This document shows positions 16,576 to 25,529 of a stretch of DNA of 64,000 bases, piece after piece; within the stretch, counting starts at the first letter, position 1, and every line of letters begins with the position of its first letter. Both the position numbers and the translations under genes were made by a program. The DNA lies in NCBI GenBank assembly GCA_902463265.1, contig CABQEV010000009.1:1-64000 (forward strand), given 5' to 3'. The stretch is from UMGS1889 sp900556055 (GTDB taxonomy: Bacteria; Bacillota; Clostridia; Oscillospirales; Ruminococcaceae). The notes under the pieces are model-generated. The model was given only the letters and a program-made list of their open reading frames with translations, was not told where the DNA came from and searched no databases.

Positions 16576-17250
16576 TCAGGCTTTTTTGGCTGTATTCAGC
16601 GAAAATCCATTCAGCACAACAGGCATAAGATACAGCTTGTCGGCGACCTTCCCGCCTGCCCATGCGCCAAATATTATCATAACCGCTGATGCGGTCACCG
16701 CAGCCGCAGGCGAAAAACTTATGTCATTAACGGCATAAAAAAGATTTTTCATTGCCATATAAATTCCGGGGAATGCAATAACAAATATCAGAAGCGCCCA
16801 GATCTTTTTCAGGATATACGGAACAATGATCTCAAATATCGCCGCCAGGAAACCTACGATCAGCAGCGGCAGGTATTTATCCGAAATGTCCGCATTCATA
16901 ATGTCCGCAAATACAAGCATATCCGCAAGAAGTATGAATGCCGTTATGCGTGACGGAAGGACAGTTTCCGCATATCTTCCGTAAGGAGAGGAACGGAGAA
17001 GCACATTTTCAGACGCAGCCAGATATAAGGGAATATACACAGCAGCAGAACACAGCAGCATATGCTCAGTAAATGAGAGGTACATCATAGGATGCTGATC
17101 TTGCGGCAGAGCGGCATATGTCACTTTCATACCGAGCAATGTCAGAAGACAGAATGCAGTTATCAAAGCAAATATGCAAAGTGCGCCGATCCCGAACGAG
17201 CCTGTCATCAGCATTGCCGCATCAAGCTTTTTTCTTATCCGAAGCTTCAT
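16576..17250 (-). CDS. ABC transporter membrane protein (permease 2)
   Basis: A 224-residue protein starts MKLRIRKK and has about six hydrophobic segments, including one at residues 18-42 and a last one near 178-212. It is the final gene of a GntR/ATPase/permease/permease operon. Its ATG overlaps the stop of the upstream permease (ATGA at 17247-17250), a clear sign of coupling. The substrate is unknown. ABC-2 type export of a peptide or antibiotic is typical for YtrA-type operons. Confidence 0.75.
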   Translation of the reverse strand: MKLRIRKKLDAAMLMTGSFGIGALCIFALITAFCLLTLLGMKVTYAALPQDQHPMMYLSFTEHMLLCSAAVYIPLYLAASENVLLRSSPYGRYAETVLPSRITAFILLADMLVFADIMNADISDKYLPLLIVGFLAAIFEIIVPYILKKIWALLIFVIAFPGIYMAMKNLFYAVNDISFSPAAAVTASAVMIIFGAWAGGKVADKLYLMPVVLNGFSLNTAKKA

Positions 17251-17891
17251 TTTACACCTTCTCCCTTCATTCTTTTCAGGATATTGCACAGAGCAAAAGT
17301 CACGCCGATAATGTAGATCACCGCAGAAACTATGCACACCACAATGGTCGTGAGTATACCGCCCGAAGCCATAAGATAAACGCAGTAAAAGATAAGATCA
17401 AGCAAAAAATAAAGAGCGATAAGCACGGCAAGCTTTCTTGTCAGCGCACAGAACATTATGAACAATCCGAAAATTGCGGAAAGGCACGCAAACATCAGAA
17501 CTGCATTTCCGATCCCAATGCCGGCATTTTCGCCCAACAGCATCGGGAAATATAACGATACCGCAGCTGCTGCGGCTATGGCAGCAAGATCGTAAACGAC
17601 AGCTCCCGCAAATGCCGACACAAGGTTTTTCCGTCCATCAGGCAGCGAGCAGAGATACGCGATAGCACTCGGTCTGTCATGCGAATATCCGTCAAACATA
17701 AAATATGGGATCAAAGCCTCAAACCAACTCAGCAGCATAAACATTCTTGAAAGCATATCATCTCCGTCAGGGCCTACCCACGGATCAATTACAAAATGAA
17801 ACAGAAGCGTCACCAACATTGGAAGCGCAATAATAACTCCCAAAGTCAAAATATTAAGCTCGGGAAAAAGCGTCTTATAATGCTTTGTCAT
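17247..17891 (-). CDS. ABC-2 type transporter permease
   Basis: The 214-residue polytopic protein has six predicted membrane segments and the pattern YSHDRPSAIAYLCSLPDGRKNLVSAF between the second and third, as in the ABC-2 permease families linked to YtrA operons. It overlaps the ATPase gene by 17 nt at its start and the next permease by 4 nt at its end. It probably pairs with that permease to form the channel. Confidence 0.8.
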   Translation of the reverse strand: MTKHYKTLFPELNILTLGVIIALPMLVTLLFHFVIDPWVGPDGDDMLSRMFMLLSWFEALIPYFMFDGYSHDRPSAIAYLCSLPDGRKNLVSAFAGAVVYDLAAIAAAAAVSLYFPMLLGENAGIGIGNAVLMFACLSAIFGLFIMFCALTRKLAVLIALYFLLDLIFYCVYLMASGGILTTIVVCIVSAVIYIIGVTFALCNILKRMKGEGVK

Positions 17892-18801
17892 TCCAAGCGC
17901 CCCTTTCTTTGCTTTCAGCGGATTTCATCAGCATCACGCTGAGGTTTGACAGAGTAACAGGAATCTCTGCAATGTCCGCACCTGAAAGACACTCTGCATT
18001 TTCTGCAAGCAGCAGCGCAGTAAATCCCATTGAATTTTTTTCACTGTACACAGCTTTTGCACTGACCTTTTCATAATCGGAAAGCTCACCTTTTACGATC
18101 AGATATTTCTCCTGAAGATCGGTCGTCCAGCCCTGTTCAAGCACGCTGCCTCCGTCGATCATCACAGCATAATCGGCTATCGCTTCGGTATCGGCGATAT
18201 TGTGAGTAGAAAAAATCACGCTCTTTTCTCCGTCGCCTTCCTCGATATATCCGCTTATCATGCCGCATAATTTTTCTCTCATCACAGGATCGAGCGGAGA
18301 TGCGGGTTCATCCAATATAAGCAGATCTGTCTCCCGTGAAAGGACAGCTGCAAGCATTGTTTTCATTTTCATTCCGTCCGAAAATGACTGTATACGTCCC
18401 GATGGCTTTTTATTTTTATCAAGCCCGAAAAGACCGAATTCACGGCAGCAGGCAGTGAATTTTTCCCTGTCAAATCCATCAAAAGCAGCGGACAGCGACT
18501 TCATTGTACCCTTCATCGTCCAATGGAGCGGAAAGCAGCATTTTGACGGCTGATAGCCTATCCTCGACTTTATATCATAGCTGTCGGCAGGCATTTTCTT
18601 ATCTCCGAAATATGTGATATCTCCCGAATAGTCCATATAAAGTGCCGCCAAAATGTTAAGAAGCGTGGTTTTTCCGCCGCCGTTTTTGCCGACGATAACA
18701 GTTGTAAATCCTTTAGGGATATCGATCTGCGGGATATTCAGAGTGAAATTCCTGTAAGACTTGATGATATTTCTTGCTGAAATGATATTTTCCGTGTTCA
18801 T
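17875..18801 (-). CDS. ABC transporter ATP-binding protein
   Basis: The 308-residue ATPase has Walker A GKNGGGKTT near residue 38, a Q-loop in IGYQPSK, a signature QSFSDGMKMK, Walker B LLILDEPASPLDP and the switch FSTHN. The last 90 residues are a variable accessory domain. It overlaps the GntR gene by four bases (ATGA) and the permease by 17, so it belongs to one transcript. It should power export by the two permeases below. Confidence 0.9.
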   Translation of the reverse strand: MNTENIISARNIIKSYRNFTLNIPQIDIPKGFTTVIVGKNGGGKTTLLNILAALYMDYSGDITYFGDKKMPADSYDIKSRIGYQPSKCCFPLHWTMKGTMKSLSAAFDGFDREKFTACCREFGLFGLDKNKKPSGRIQSFSDGMKMKTMLAAVLSRETDLLILDEPASPLDPVMREKLCGMISGYIEEGDGEKSVIFSTHNIADTEAIADYAVMIDGGSVLEQGWTTDLQEKYLIVKGELSDYEKVSAKAVYSEKNSMGFTALLLAENAECLSGADIAEIPVTLSNLSVMLMKSAESKERGAWNDKAL

Positions 18802-19169
18802 ATATCTGCCTCCAATAATGTTTCAAGCATGATTTTTAGTTCTTCCGATGTCATTCCTGCCGTTCGTGATGCGGATATTGCCGCCAGCAGATTATCCTCG
18901 ACAATTCGGCGCTGCTGTTCCTTCAGCATCTCAGTATCCTGCGCATTTACGACATATCCCTTGCCCTGAACCGCTGTGACAAGCCCCTCGTCCGACAGTT
19001 CCTCATACGCTTTCATTGTCGTGATGACGCTGATCTTCAGATCCTTAGCAAGCCCTCGTATAGACGGCAGATAATCGCCCTCTTTCAGCTTTCCGTTAAG
19101 TATCTGATCGCGGAACTGCTCAGCGATCTGACGATAGATAGGCTCTCCGCTGTTTGCAGTAATTTTCAT
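18798..19169 (-). CDS. GntR-family regulator, YtrA subfamily
   Basis: A 123-residue protein has an N-terminal winged helix with GEPIYRQIAEQFRDQILNGKLKEGDYLPSIRGLAKDLKISVITTMKAYEEL, then GLVTAVQGKGYVV. The short C-terminus (about 45 residues) is the YtrA type, which lacks a large ligand domain. GGAGGGTC precedes the ATG. A 14-bp palindrome sits over its own -10 element, suggesting autorepression relieved by cell-envelope stress, as in YtrA systems. Confidence 0.9.
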   Translation of the reverse strand: MKITANSGEPIYRQIAEQFRDQILNGKLKEGDYLPSIRGLAKDLKISVITTMKAYEELSDEGLVTAVQGKGYVVNAQDTEMLKEQQRRIVEDNLLAAISASRTAGMTSEELKIMLETLLEADI

Positions 19170-19211
19170 TTTGACCCTCCTGTATATCCTTTCTGTTTAT
19201 ATGTTATATAT

Positions 19212-19242
19212 ACAGTATATACTGTTATTTCCGGTTTGTCAA
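19212..19242 (-). promoter_or_regulatory. Promoter with palindromic GntR operator
   Basis: Minus-strand TTGACA (19237-19242) and TATACT (19214-19219) have a 17-nt spacer. The perfect palindrome ACAGTATATACTGT at 19212-19225 covers the -10 element. Confidence 0.8.
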
Positions 19243-19252
19243 TAGTTTTTAT

Positions 19253-19292
19253 AAAAAAAATCTGCCGTATCCGAAAAACGAATACGGCAGAT
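19253..19292 (-). terminator. Terminator of the YcdB/SLH gene
   Basis: ATCTGCCGTAT pairs with its complement across 19260-19270 and 19282-19292, and eight A residues at 19253-19260 give the U tract on the minus strand. Confidence 0.85.
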
Positions 19293-19338
19293 AAATTTCC
19301 GCACATTTATTAATACTAAAAATATTGCCGAAAAAGCG

Positions 19339-21447
19339 TTATTTCAGCGAATTGAAGATCATGTAAAGTATCATTGAATTTGAAACATAGCTGTCCGGAT
19401 TGATGTTGCCGTTCTTGTCTGCGGACGCAAAGCCTGCGCTGTATGCGAGTGCAAAATATCCGACATTTTCATTGTCATCGGAAACATCCTTGAACGGTGA
19501 GCGGTATATGCCCTTTGCATCTGCAAACTGCTCTCCGCCCGCTGCCTTTACGTACATTCTGCATGCTTCGAGATATGTCAGCGGCTTGTCCTTTTCAGAT
19601 CCACTGACTCTTCCTGCATTGTAATATCCGTAAACACTTCCGAGAAGATCGCTGAATTTTCCGACTGTTACAGCAGTTCCGGGGTTGAGCTTTCCATCGT
19701 CGGATTCAAGTGCGATGCCGTATTCAAGAAGCTTTTCGGCATACTTTTCGCTCCAGTGTCCCGAAATATCGGAATAGCCTGTCTTTTCATCAACATAATC
19801 GCTTCCGTCATAGCTGCACTTTTCGCCTGACTTTGCATTGACATAATATGTATCTGTCATGCTGAAAACAGGATATGTGTGAGTTTTTCCGTCCATTGTG
19901 CGGAAGCCAATGTATCCGCAGTCGAAATCATCGGAAGCGAATACCGATGCAAACACCTTGTCCTTTGAAACTGCCTCTGCCGACGGGAATTCAACATTGT
20001 GATAATCGCAGCTGAAATATGTGACCTTGCCGTCTGCATTTACTGCGATGTATGCATCATCGTCAGCGACCTTCACGCCGTTTACATAACGTGAGAATGT
20101 GAAATTGCCGACAGCATCTTCGCTCTTCTCCGGAGCATTGAGCTTATATTCAGCAAATTTTGCGCCGAGAAAATCCTTGGCTGCATTTACTGCCGCAGAC
20201 TTCGCAGCTGAGCTGTCGGAAGCCTCCTTATCGTTGTCGCTCCAGCCGCTTACCGAAGTAATTGCACCTGTCTTAGCGTCAATATTCACCCACACGGCAG
20301 CACTTCTGTTTTTATCATCGGCGGAAGTAAATCTCAGCGACCATTCATAGCCCTGTGACGCAGATGACTCATCATGTTTATAAAGCTCTGCATTCTTCAT
20401 CGTCAGACTGCTGTCAATCGGGAGATATTTGTTGTCTCTTGCTATGCTTTCAGCCTTTTCCTTGGATATTACATCCTTTTCCTCGCCGACAGCCTTCAGC
20501 TCAGCGGGAGAAAGTGCCGTCTTGCCCATACCTCCGCCTGCGGCAGTATCTGCTGTTTCCTCCGCATAAAGACCGCCTTCAAAGTAATTATCTTCAATAA
20601 GTCTGTTTTCCTTCTGTGCTTTCAGATAATCGGCATAATAAGAGGATTCGGCAGCAGAATTCAGGTCGTAATATTTATCATTTGAAACCGAATAAATAAG
20701 CGTCGGAACAAACTTCTTTGCATCATTGTCATAACGGATCGCATAAAGAAGCTCAGCCTTTGCATCAGCCTTGTATGCGGACTGCATTTTCTCGGCATCA
20801 ACAGCCTTTGAGATATCCGCAAGCTCTGCATTATCCCACCATGCCGCACTGAATGAAACCAGATCGCCCGTGTTCTTATCAACAGTGACACTTCCGCCGT
20901 TTCCGAAAACATCAGTGCCGTTTGCTGTACGGGTAAATCCGATCGTAACGTTATCTCCTCTGACATATCCTCTGAAATCGCCGAGCTTTACTGAATCTCC
21001 GAAATGGGGATCAAGCTTTGCTATATAGCCGAGTGCCTTCTTTTCGATATCTGCGGAAGAAAGCTTTCCGAATGACGGAACTCTGCTGTTGTCGGTCGAA
21101 TATTCACTGTAATCATAGCTTATGATCGTATCTCCCGAAATGCTTACAGAAAGTGATCTGCTTTCATCAGCATCATCGGGTGTTGACCATCTGAATGTGT
21201 AATAAGTGACCGATCCCTTGCCTGACTTGCTGAATTCAAATTCAGTAAGCTCTTCCGGAATTTCTATTCTTGATTTAACCTCAACAAGAAGCTTTTCCAT
21301 TGTATCGCTGTCGTCCTCCTTTTCAGCCGAAACCGATGTTGCAGCAGCCGTGGTAACTGCATAAGCGGAAAATACAGCAGGAACTGTGCCTGCGAGAAGT
21401 GCAGCTGCAATAGCTGCGGCAAATATTTTTTTCTTTTTGAATGTCAT
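19339..21447 (-). CDS. Secreted YcdB/YcdC-repeat protein with SLH domain
   Basis: The 702-residue protein begins MTFKKKKIF and has a signal peptide ending near SAYAVTTAAA. Two YcdB/YcdC (PepSY-like) repeats follow, the first with EKKALGYIAKLDPHFGD and the second with NAAKDFLGAKFAEYKLNAP. A copper-amine-oxidase-free C-terminal part has SLH-type sequence, GYSDISGHWSEKYAEKLLEYGIAL, then FKDVSDDNENVGYFALAYSAGFASADKNGNINPD. SLH domains attach proteins to cell wall polymers. An ATG at 21447 has GAGG 10 nt upstream. It is divergent from an OmpR-type two-component system. Confidence 0.82.
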   Translation of the reverse strand: MTFKKKKIFAAAIAAALLAGTVPAVFSAYAVTTAAATSVSAEKEDDSDTMEKLLVEVKSRIEIPEELTEFEFSKSGKGSVTYYTFRWSTPDDADESRSLSVSISGDTIISYDYSEYSTDNSRVPSFGKLSSADIEKKALGYIAKLDPHFGDSVKLGDFRGYVRGDNVTIGFTRTANGTDVFGNGGSVTVDKNTGDLVSFSAAWWDNAELADISKAVDAEKMQSAYKADAKAELLYAIRYDNDAKKFVPTLIYSVSNDKYYDLNSAAESSYYADYLKAQKENRLIEDNYFEGGLYAEETADTAAGGGMGKTALSPAELKAVGEEKDVISKEKAESIARDNKYLPIDSSLTMKNAELYKHDESSASQGYEWSLRFTSADDKNRSAAVWVNIDAKTGAITSVSGWSDNDKEASDSSAAKSAAVNAAKDFLGAKFAEYKLNAPEKSEDAVGNFTFSRYVNGVKVADDDAYIAVNADGKVTYFSCDYHNVEFPSAEAVSKDKVFASVFASDDFDCGYIGFRTMDGKTHTYPVFSMTDTYYVNAKSGEKCSYDGSDYVDEKTGYSDISGHWSEKYAEKLLEYGIALESDDGKLNPGTAVTVGKFSDLLGSVYGYYNAGRVSGSEKDKPLTYLEACRMYVKAAGGEQFADAKGIYRSPFKDVSDDNENVGYFALAYSAGFASADKNGNINPDSYVSNSMILYMIFNSLK

Positions 21448-21754
21448 AAAAATCAAACCTCTTTTCAGTTTTTAAAAGGGCATTATTTTTTATCAGCAGA
21501 ACGTTTTCAGCAAACAGCGTACCGTATTCCATTTGCTGTCCTGTATACAACTGAGGGGGTGCGGTTTTATTCAATTTTACCGTTTTGTAACCACTTTTTG
21601 GCTGATTACACAAATCATCGCTGCATATATTGTCAAATCTGCATATAAAATGCATTAAAAAAACCTTTTTCAGCATAAAAAATATTGAAATGCCGTCGGA
21701 TTTAAGATATACTAAAGGTAACTGATATAACATGATCCAAAAGGGGCGATGATA
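21448..21754. other. Divergent intergenic region with response-regulator promoter
   Basis: This 307-nt stretch has no gene. TTGAAA at 21685-21690 and TATACT at 21708-21713 (17-nt spacer) drive the two-component system. The minus side has no clear promoter. A TTTTGTAA element occurs near 21583-21590, but it lacks the promoter spacing seen before the two repeat-protein genes. Confidence 0.6.
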
Positions 21755-22435
21755 ATGCGTATATTAATAGTAGAAGATGAACGTTCTCTTGCAGATGCTC
21801 TCGTGCAGATATTTGCAAGGAATAAAATAACCGCCGATGCATGCTACGACGGTGCTGACGGTCTGGACAATGCTCTTTCCGGCATTTATGATGTTATGAT
21901 ATTCGATATAATGCTGCCGAAAATGAACGGCATCGATATGCTCAAAGCCGTAAGAAAGGAAAAGATCACAACTCCCGTTCTCCTGCTGACCGCCAAGGAC
22001 GAAATATCAGACAAGGTAAAGGGTCTTGACTCAGGCGCTGACGATTATCTGACAAAGCCGTTCTCGACAGATGAGCTTCTCGCAAGAGTCCGTGCCCTTG
22101 GACGCAGAGGATTTTCCGACACCGTGATAAGCGATGTCATAGCCTATAAAGATATCTCGCTGAACACATCGACATATGAACTCAGCTGCGGAGAAAATTC
22201 CGTCAAACTGGGTCTAAAGGAATTTTCAATAATGGAGCTCCTTATCAGAAACGGAGAACGCATACTCAGCAAGGAAACTCTTATCGTAAAGATATGGGGA
22301 TACGATTCCGATGCCGAATACAACAATGTTGAAGTCTACATCTCATTTCTGCGCAAAAAGCTTGGCTTCATCAAAGCCAAAACATCCATCAAAACTATAA
22401 GGGGCGTAGGATACTGTCTGGAGGAAGTCAAATGA
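21755..22435 (+). CDS. OmpR/PhoB-family response regulator
   Basis: The 226-residue protein has a receiver domain with acidic pocket VEDE, phosphoacceptor Asp in MIFDIMLPKMNG, and the LLTAKDE and LTKPF switch motifs. A winged-helix DNA-binding domain follows, ending KTIRGVGYCLE. ATG 21755 is favoured over 21749 because AAGGGG lies about 8 nt before it. It overlaps the kinase gene by 4 nt. Two downstream secreted proteins carry paired TGTAA sites spaced 11 nt, the classic direct-repeat layout for this family, so they are likely targets. Confidence 0.92.
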   Translation: MRILIVEDERSLADALVQIFARNKITADACYDGADGLDNALSGIYDVMIFDIMLPKMNGIDMLKAVRKEKITTPVLLLTAKDEISDKVKGLDSGADDYLTKPFSTDELLARVRALGRRGFSDTVISDVIAYKDISLNTSTYELSCGENSVKLGLKEFSIMELLIRNGERILSKETLIVKIWGYDSDAEYNNVEVYISFLRKKLGFIKAKTSIKTIRGVGYCLEEVK

Positions 22436-23766
22436 TAAAGAAGCTCCGCCGCAGATTTATGGCGGTCATGATGTGTATTTTTACTCTGATCGTCTGCGCC
22501 ATCGTTTCGGGAATTTATATGCTTATGAAAAATTCCGAGATGCGTCAGGCTGATTTTATTCTCGACAGGGCGGTCGAAACAGAATTCAAAGACGGACATC
22601 ATTCACCCGATTTTCCCGATAATATGCCAAAGCCCGTTCCCCCGTCCGATGAGCCGTCACCCGAAAAGGACACCCGCTCAATGTTTGATAAGATACAGGA
22701 CAGCACTGTTTCCGAAAATAACATGATGCGTGGAAGAATAATGATTTCCGCAGACAGCGAAGGCAATATCACATATGAGAAATATCTATTTACCGAGGAA
22801 TTTTCCGACAGCGAAAAAGCACTGCTTGAAGCTGCTGTTTCGGACATCGTGCAAAGCGGACAAAGCAGAGGAAGCGTGACCGTCAGCGATGTTGAATACA
22901 GATTTATGTCAGTTCCTTCGGACAGCGGCAAAAACATAGTCCTGCTTGACCGTTCAATAGAGCTTTTCACGCTGAGACGGCTGCTGCTCATCTCTGCGGG
23001 GATCGCCTCTGTGAGCCTTGCAGTGCTGTTCGTTATCTCATTTTTTCTCGCAAAATGGGCGGCTGAACCTGTCCGCCGTGCATGGGAAAATCAGAAGGAA
23101 TTCTTTGCAAATGCATCCCACGAACTGAAGACCCCGCTGACTGTAATATCCGCAAATACAGATGTTATCATGTCAAACCCAAAAGAAACAGTCGAGAGCC
23201 AGAGAAAATGGTTCGGATACATCAAAAACGAAACTGCAAAAATGTCAAAGCTTATCAGCAGCATGCTGTATATCGCAAGAGATGACCGTGACGAAGATAA
23301 GATAAACGCTGTGGATCTTTCTCTCAGCGATGCAGCCGAAGGGGCATGCCTTGTGTTTGAAGCACTTATCTTTGAACGCGGAAAAACGCTTGTTACGGAT
23401 ATCGAGGAAAATGTCCGCATAAAAGGCGACAAGGAACGAATTTCACAGCTCATACACATTCTTATAGACAATGCAGTGAACCATTCAGAAGACGGAAGCG
23501 AGATAAAAGTCACCCTGAGATCACATAAAAATAAGGCTTGCCTGTCTGTTTCAAATACGGGTGAACTTATTTCAAAGGAGGATCTCCCCCATCTGTTTGA
23601 CAGATTTTACCGCACTGATAAATCACGTTCCTCCGATACCGGCGGGTTCGGTCTCGGTCTTGCCATCGCAAGATCTATTGCGGAAAAGCATGGCGGCACT
23701 ATTTCCGTGACCTGCAGCGACCTCGGGGACAGACGCGGATTTACCACTTTCAGGGTAATTTTGTGA
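22432..23766 (+). CDS. Membrane sensor histidine kinase
   Basis: The 444-residue protein has membrane segments near residues 12-32 and 182-206, enclosing an extracellular loop with DDxxP-like and Pro-rich stretches. After the second segment comes a short linker without an obvious HAMP domain. The HisKA box is FFANASHELKTPLTVI, and the ATPase domain has IDNAVNHSE, DLPHLFDRFYRTD and GGFGLGLAIARSIAEKHGG. ATGA overlap with the response regulator shows they are one operon. It is transcribed toward the Tyr-repeat genes. Confidence 0.93.
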   Translation: MIKKLRRRFMAVMMCIFTLIVCAIVSGIYMLMKNSEMRQADFILDRAVETEFKDGHHSPDFPDNMPKPVPPSDEPSPEKDTRSMFDKIQDSTVSENNMMRGRIMISADSEGNITYEKYLFTEEFSDSEKALLEAAVSDIVQSGQSRGSVTVSDVEYRFMSVPSDSGKNIVLLDRSIELFTLRRLLLISAGIASVSLAVLFVISFFLAKWAAEPVRRAWENQKEFFANASHELKTPLTVISANTDVIMSNPKETVESQRKWFGYIKNETAKMSKLISSMLYIARDDRDEDKINAVDLSLSDAAEGACLVFEALIFERGKTLVTDIEENVRIKGDKERISQLIHILIDNAVNHSEDGSEIKVTLRSHKNKACLSVSNTGELISKEDLPHLFDRFYRTDKSRSSDTGGFGLGLAIARSIAEKHGGTISVTCSDLGDRRGFTTFRVIL

Positions 23767-23802
23767 CTATATATTGACATGCAAAGCATCTTATTTCCAA
23801 TT

Positions 23803-23867
23803 CGTAATCAACTTGTAATTTTTTTCGGTTAAAAAGCTATTGCATATTTCTGAAAATATGTTATAAT
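23803..23867 (+). promoter_or_regulatory. Promoter with paired response-regulator half-sites
   Basis: CGTAA at 23803 and TGTAA at 23814 are 11 nt apart. TTGCAT at 23840 lies 26 nt after the second half-site, and TATAAT at 23862 has a 16-nt spacer. The promoter of the next repeat-protein gene has the same spacings exactly. Confidence 0.7.
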
Positions 23868-23978
23868 AAGCTTAGGGAAAAAAATTTCCGCTTACTCCGT
23901 CTGTTCATGAGGAAGGATCTGCCGTTCGGCAGGTTTGAGCTTTCGGATATAAAAAATGAAATTGAGGAGATGCTAATT

Positions 23979-25307
23979 ATGAATTACAAGGTAAAGAAAA
24001 CAGCAGGCGCAGCAAGCGCTCTCGCACTTTCGGCATTAATGGCTGCATCAGCTTTCGGCTCTGTTACAGCAAGTGCTGCAGTTACAGTAAAGCCTATCGG
24101 CGGAAGCAATATTTCTGACGATCAGGGCAATAAGCAGGTCTGGGTAAACGGCGGTTTCCACGATATTGATGACTGCTATTATGTAAACGGCAAGTATTAC
24201 CTGAAGGGTACTGTCGGCAGCAGCAGCACATATCAGGAGTATACCGACGGAACAGTTTATATCAACGGCTATACATACAGAATGAGCGACTGCACCTACG
24301 CAAACGGCAGATATTACGCTCCCAGCTCTGCAACACCTATCTACGGCTACAACAACAGATACGGTTATTATTACAATAACAGCAACTATGTTTATTACAA
24401 CGGTTATTACTACCTCAAGAATGAGTGCTCCTATGATTCCAAGACCGGAACATACACTCCTACACCCGGTGCTACAAAGTATTATGACTATTACACCAAC
24501 GGTTATTACAACGGTTATTACTACGGTTATATCTACGATTACCAGGAATATGATACATTCGTTGTTGTAAACGGCACACGCTACAACAAGAGCGACTGCA
24601 CATACTACAACGGCAAGTACTATCCTTACGGATACACAACATCCAACGGATATGGCTACGGATACTACTACAACGGCAATTATTACAATTCTTACTACGC
24701 TTACCTGAATGCTATCTACAACTACAACGGCATTATCTACAACAGCACATCTTCTTCCGTTTCCAAGACTGATCCTTTCATTTACGGAAACGAAAAGAAA
24801 AAGGGCTGGTCCACAGTTATCAATACTATCCTTAACGCTAAGATCAATTCCGATATTAAGATCGACATGAACGAAACATACTCACTGACAAAGAAGTTCA
24901 TGTCCGCAGCTGCCACAAAGAATGTTAACATCACTCTTGTTATGCCCAACGGTGCTGTATGGGAATTCAACGGCAAGGATATCGACAAGGACTATGTAAG
25001 CAACGTAAATCTTGCTGTTAAGTACAATACAAACAAGATCCCCGCTTCCCTCAAATCTCAGGCAAGCAAGGGTGCTTCCAGCTACTCTGAGATCACGATC
25101 GGTCAGGATTCCGCATACCTCGGCTTTGAGGGTACTGTTTCGATCAAGTTCAATAAGAACAATGCTTTTGCAAACGCTAAGCTTTACAGATATGATTCTT
25201 CCAGAAACGTACTCGTTCTTGTTGACGAAACCATTATCGGTTCTGACGGAACAGCTTCCTTTGACGTTGTAAACAGCGGTACATACGCAATAGTTATCGC
25301 AAAGTAA
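23979..25307 (+). CDS. Secreted Tyr/Asn-rich repeat protein A
   Basis: A 442-residue protein has a signal peptide (MNYKVKKTAG to TASAAV). Residues 40-270 hold about four repeats of the form VYINGxxYxxxDCxYxNGxYY, each with one Cys, interspersed with very Tyr/Asn-rich linkers. The last 190 residues, from DPFIYGNEKKKGW, form a separate strand-rich domain with TLVMPNGAVWEF and ending GTYAIVIAK. That domain is shared with the next gene, so the two are paralogues. ATG 23979 has GAGGAGA upstream; a longer in-frame ATG at 23907 would bury the signal peptide. Surface adhesion or matrix binding is plausible, but I do not recognise a family. Confidence 0.75.
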   Translation: MNYKVKKTAGAASALALSALMAASAFGSVTASAAVTVKPIGGSNISDDQGNKQVWVNGGFHDIDDCYYVNGKYYLKGTVGSSSTYQEYTDGTVYINGYTYRMSDCTYANGRYYAPSSATPIYGYNNRYGYYYNNSNYVYYNGYYYLKNECSYDSKTGTYTPTPGATKYYDYYTNGYYNGYYYGYIYDYQEYDTFVVVNGTRYNKSDCTYYNGKYYPYGYTTSNGYGYGYYYNGNYYNSYYAYLNAIYNYNGIIYNSTSSSVSKTDPFIYGNEKKKGWSTVINTILNAKINSDIKIDMNETYSLTKKFMSAAATKNVNITLVMPNGAVWEFNGKDIDKDYVSNVNLAVKYNTNKIPASLKSQASKGASSYSEITIGQDSAYLGFEGTVSIKFNKNNAFANAKLYRYDSSRNVLVLVDETIIGSDGTASFDVVNSGTYAIVIAK

Positions 25308-25326
25308 TTTCATTTTCACAATAAAA

Positions 25327-25366
25327 TACGGGGTCTGGATCTAAATTATTCAGACCCTGTAATTTT
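25327..25366 (+). terminator. Terminator after repeat protein A
   Basis: TACGGGGTCTG at 25327-25337 pairs with CAGACCCTGTA at 25351-25361, followed by AATTTTG. Confidence 0.7.
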
Positions 25367-25377
25367 GTCCGGAAGAA

Positions 25378-25442
25378 TGTAATTAAATTGTAACTAAATT
25401 TTGCCGAATATTAATTGCATTTTCCTGCGGATATGGTATAAT
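25378..25442 (+). promoter_or_regulatory. Promoter with paired response-regulator half-sites
   Basis: TGTAA at 25378 and 25389 are 11 nt apart. TTGCAT at 25415 lies 26 nt after the second, and TATAAT at 25437 has a 16-nt spacer, exactly as before repeat protein A. Confidence 0.72.
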
Positions 25443-25529
25443 TATCTCAGTCAGCAGGATATGACGGAAAATGTTCCCGATCATCGGCAGATCAAACGTA
25501 CCGTATCAAAAAGAAAAGGAGAGATTCTT

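Noticed and set aside
23907..23978. N-terminal extension of repeat protein A
   Set aside because: It would bury the signal peptide; ATG 23979 has the ribosome site.
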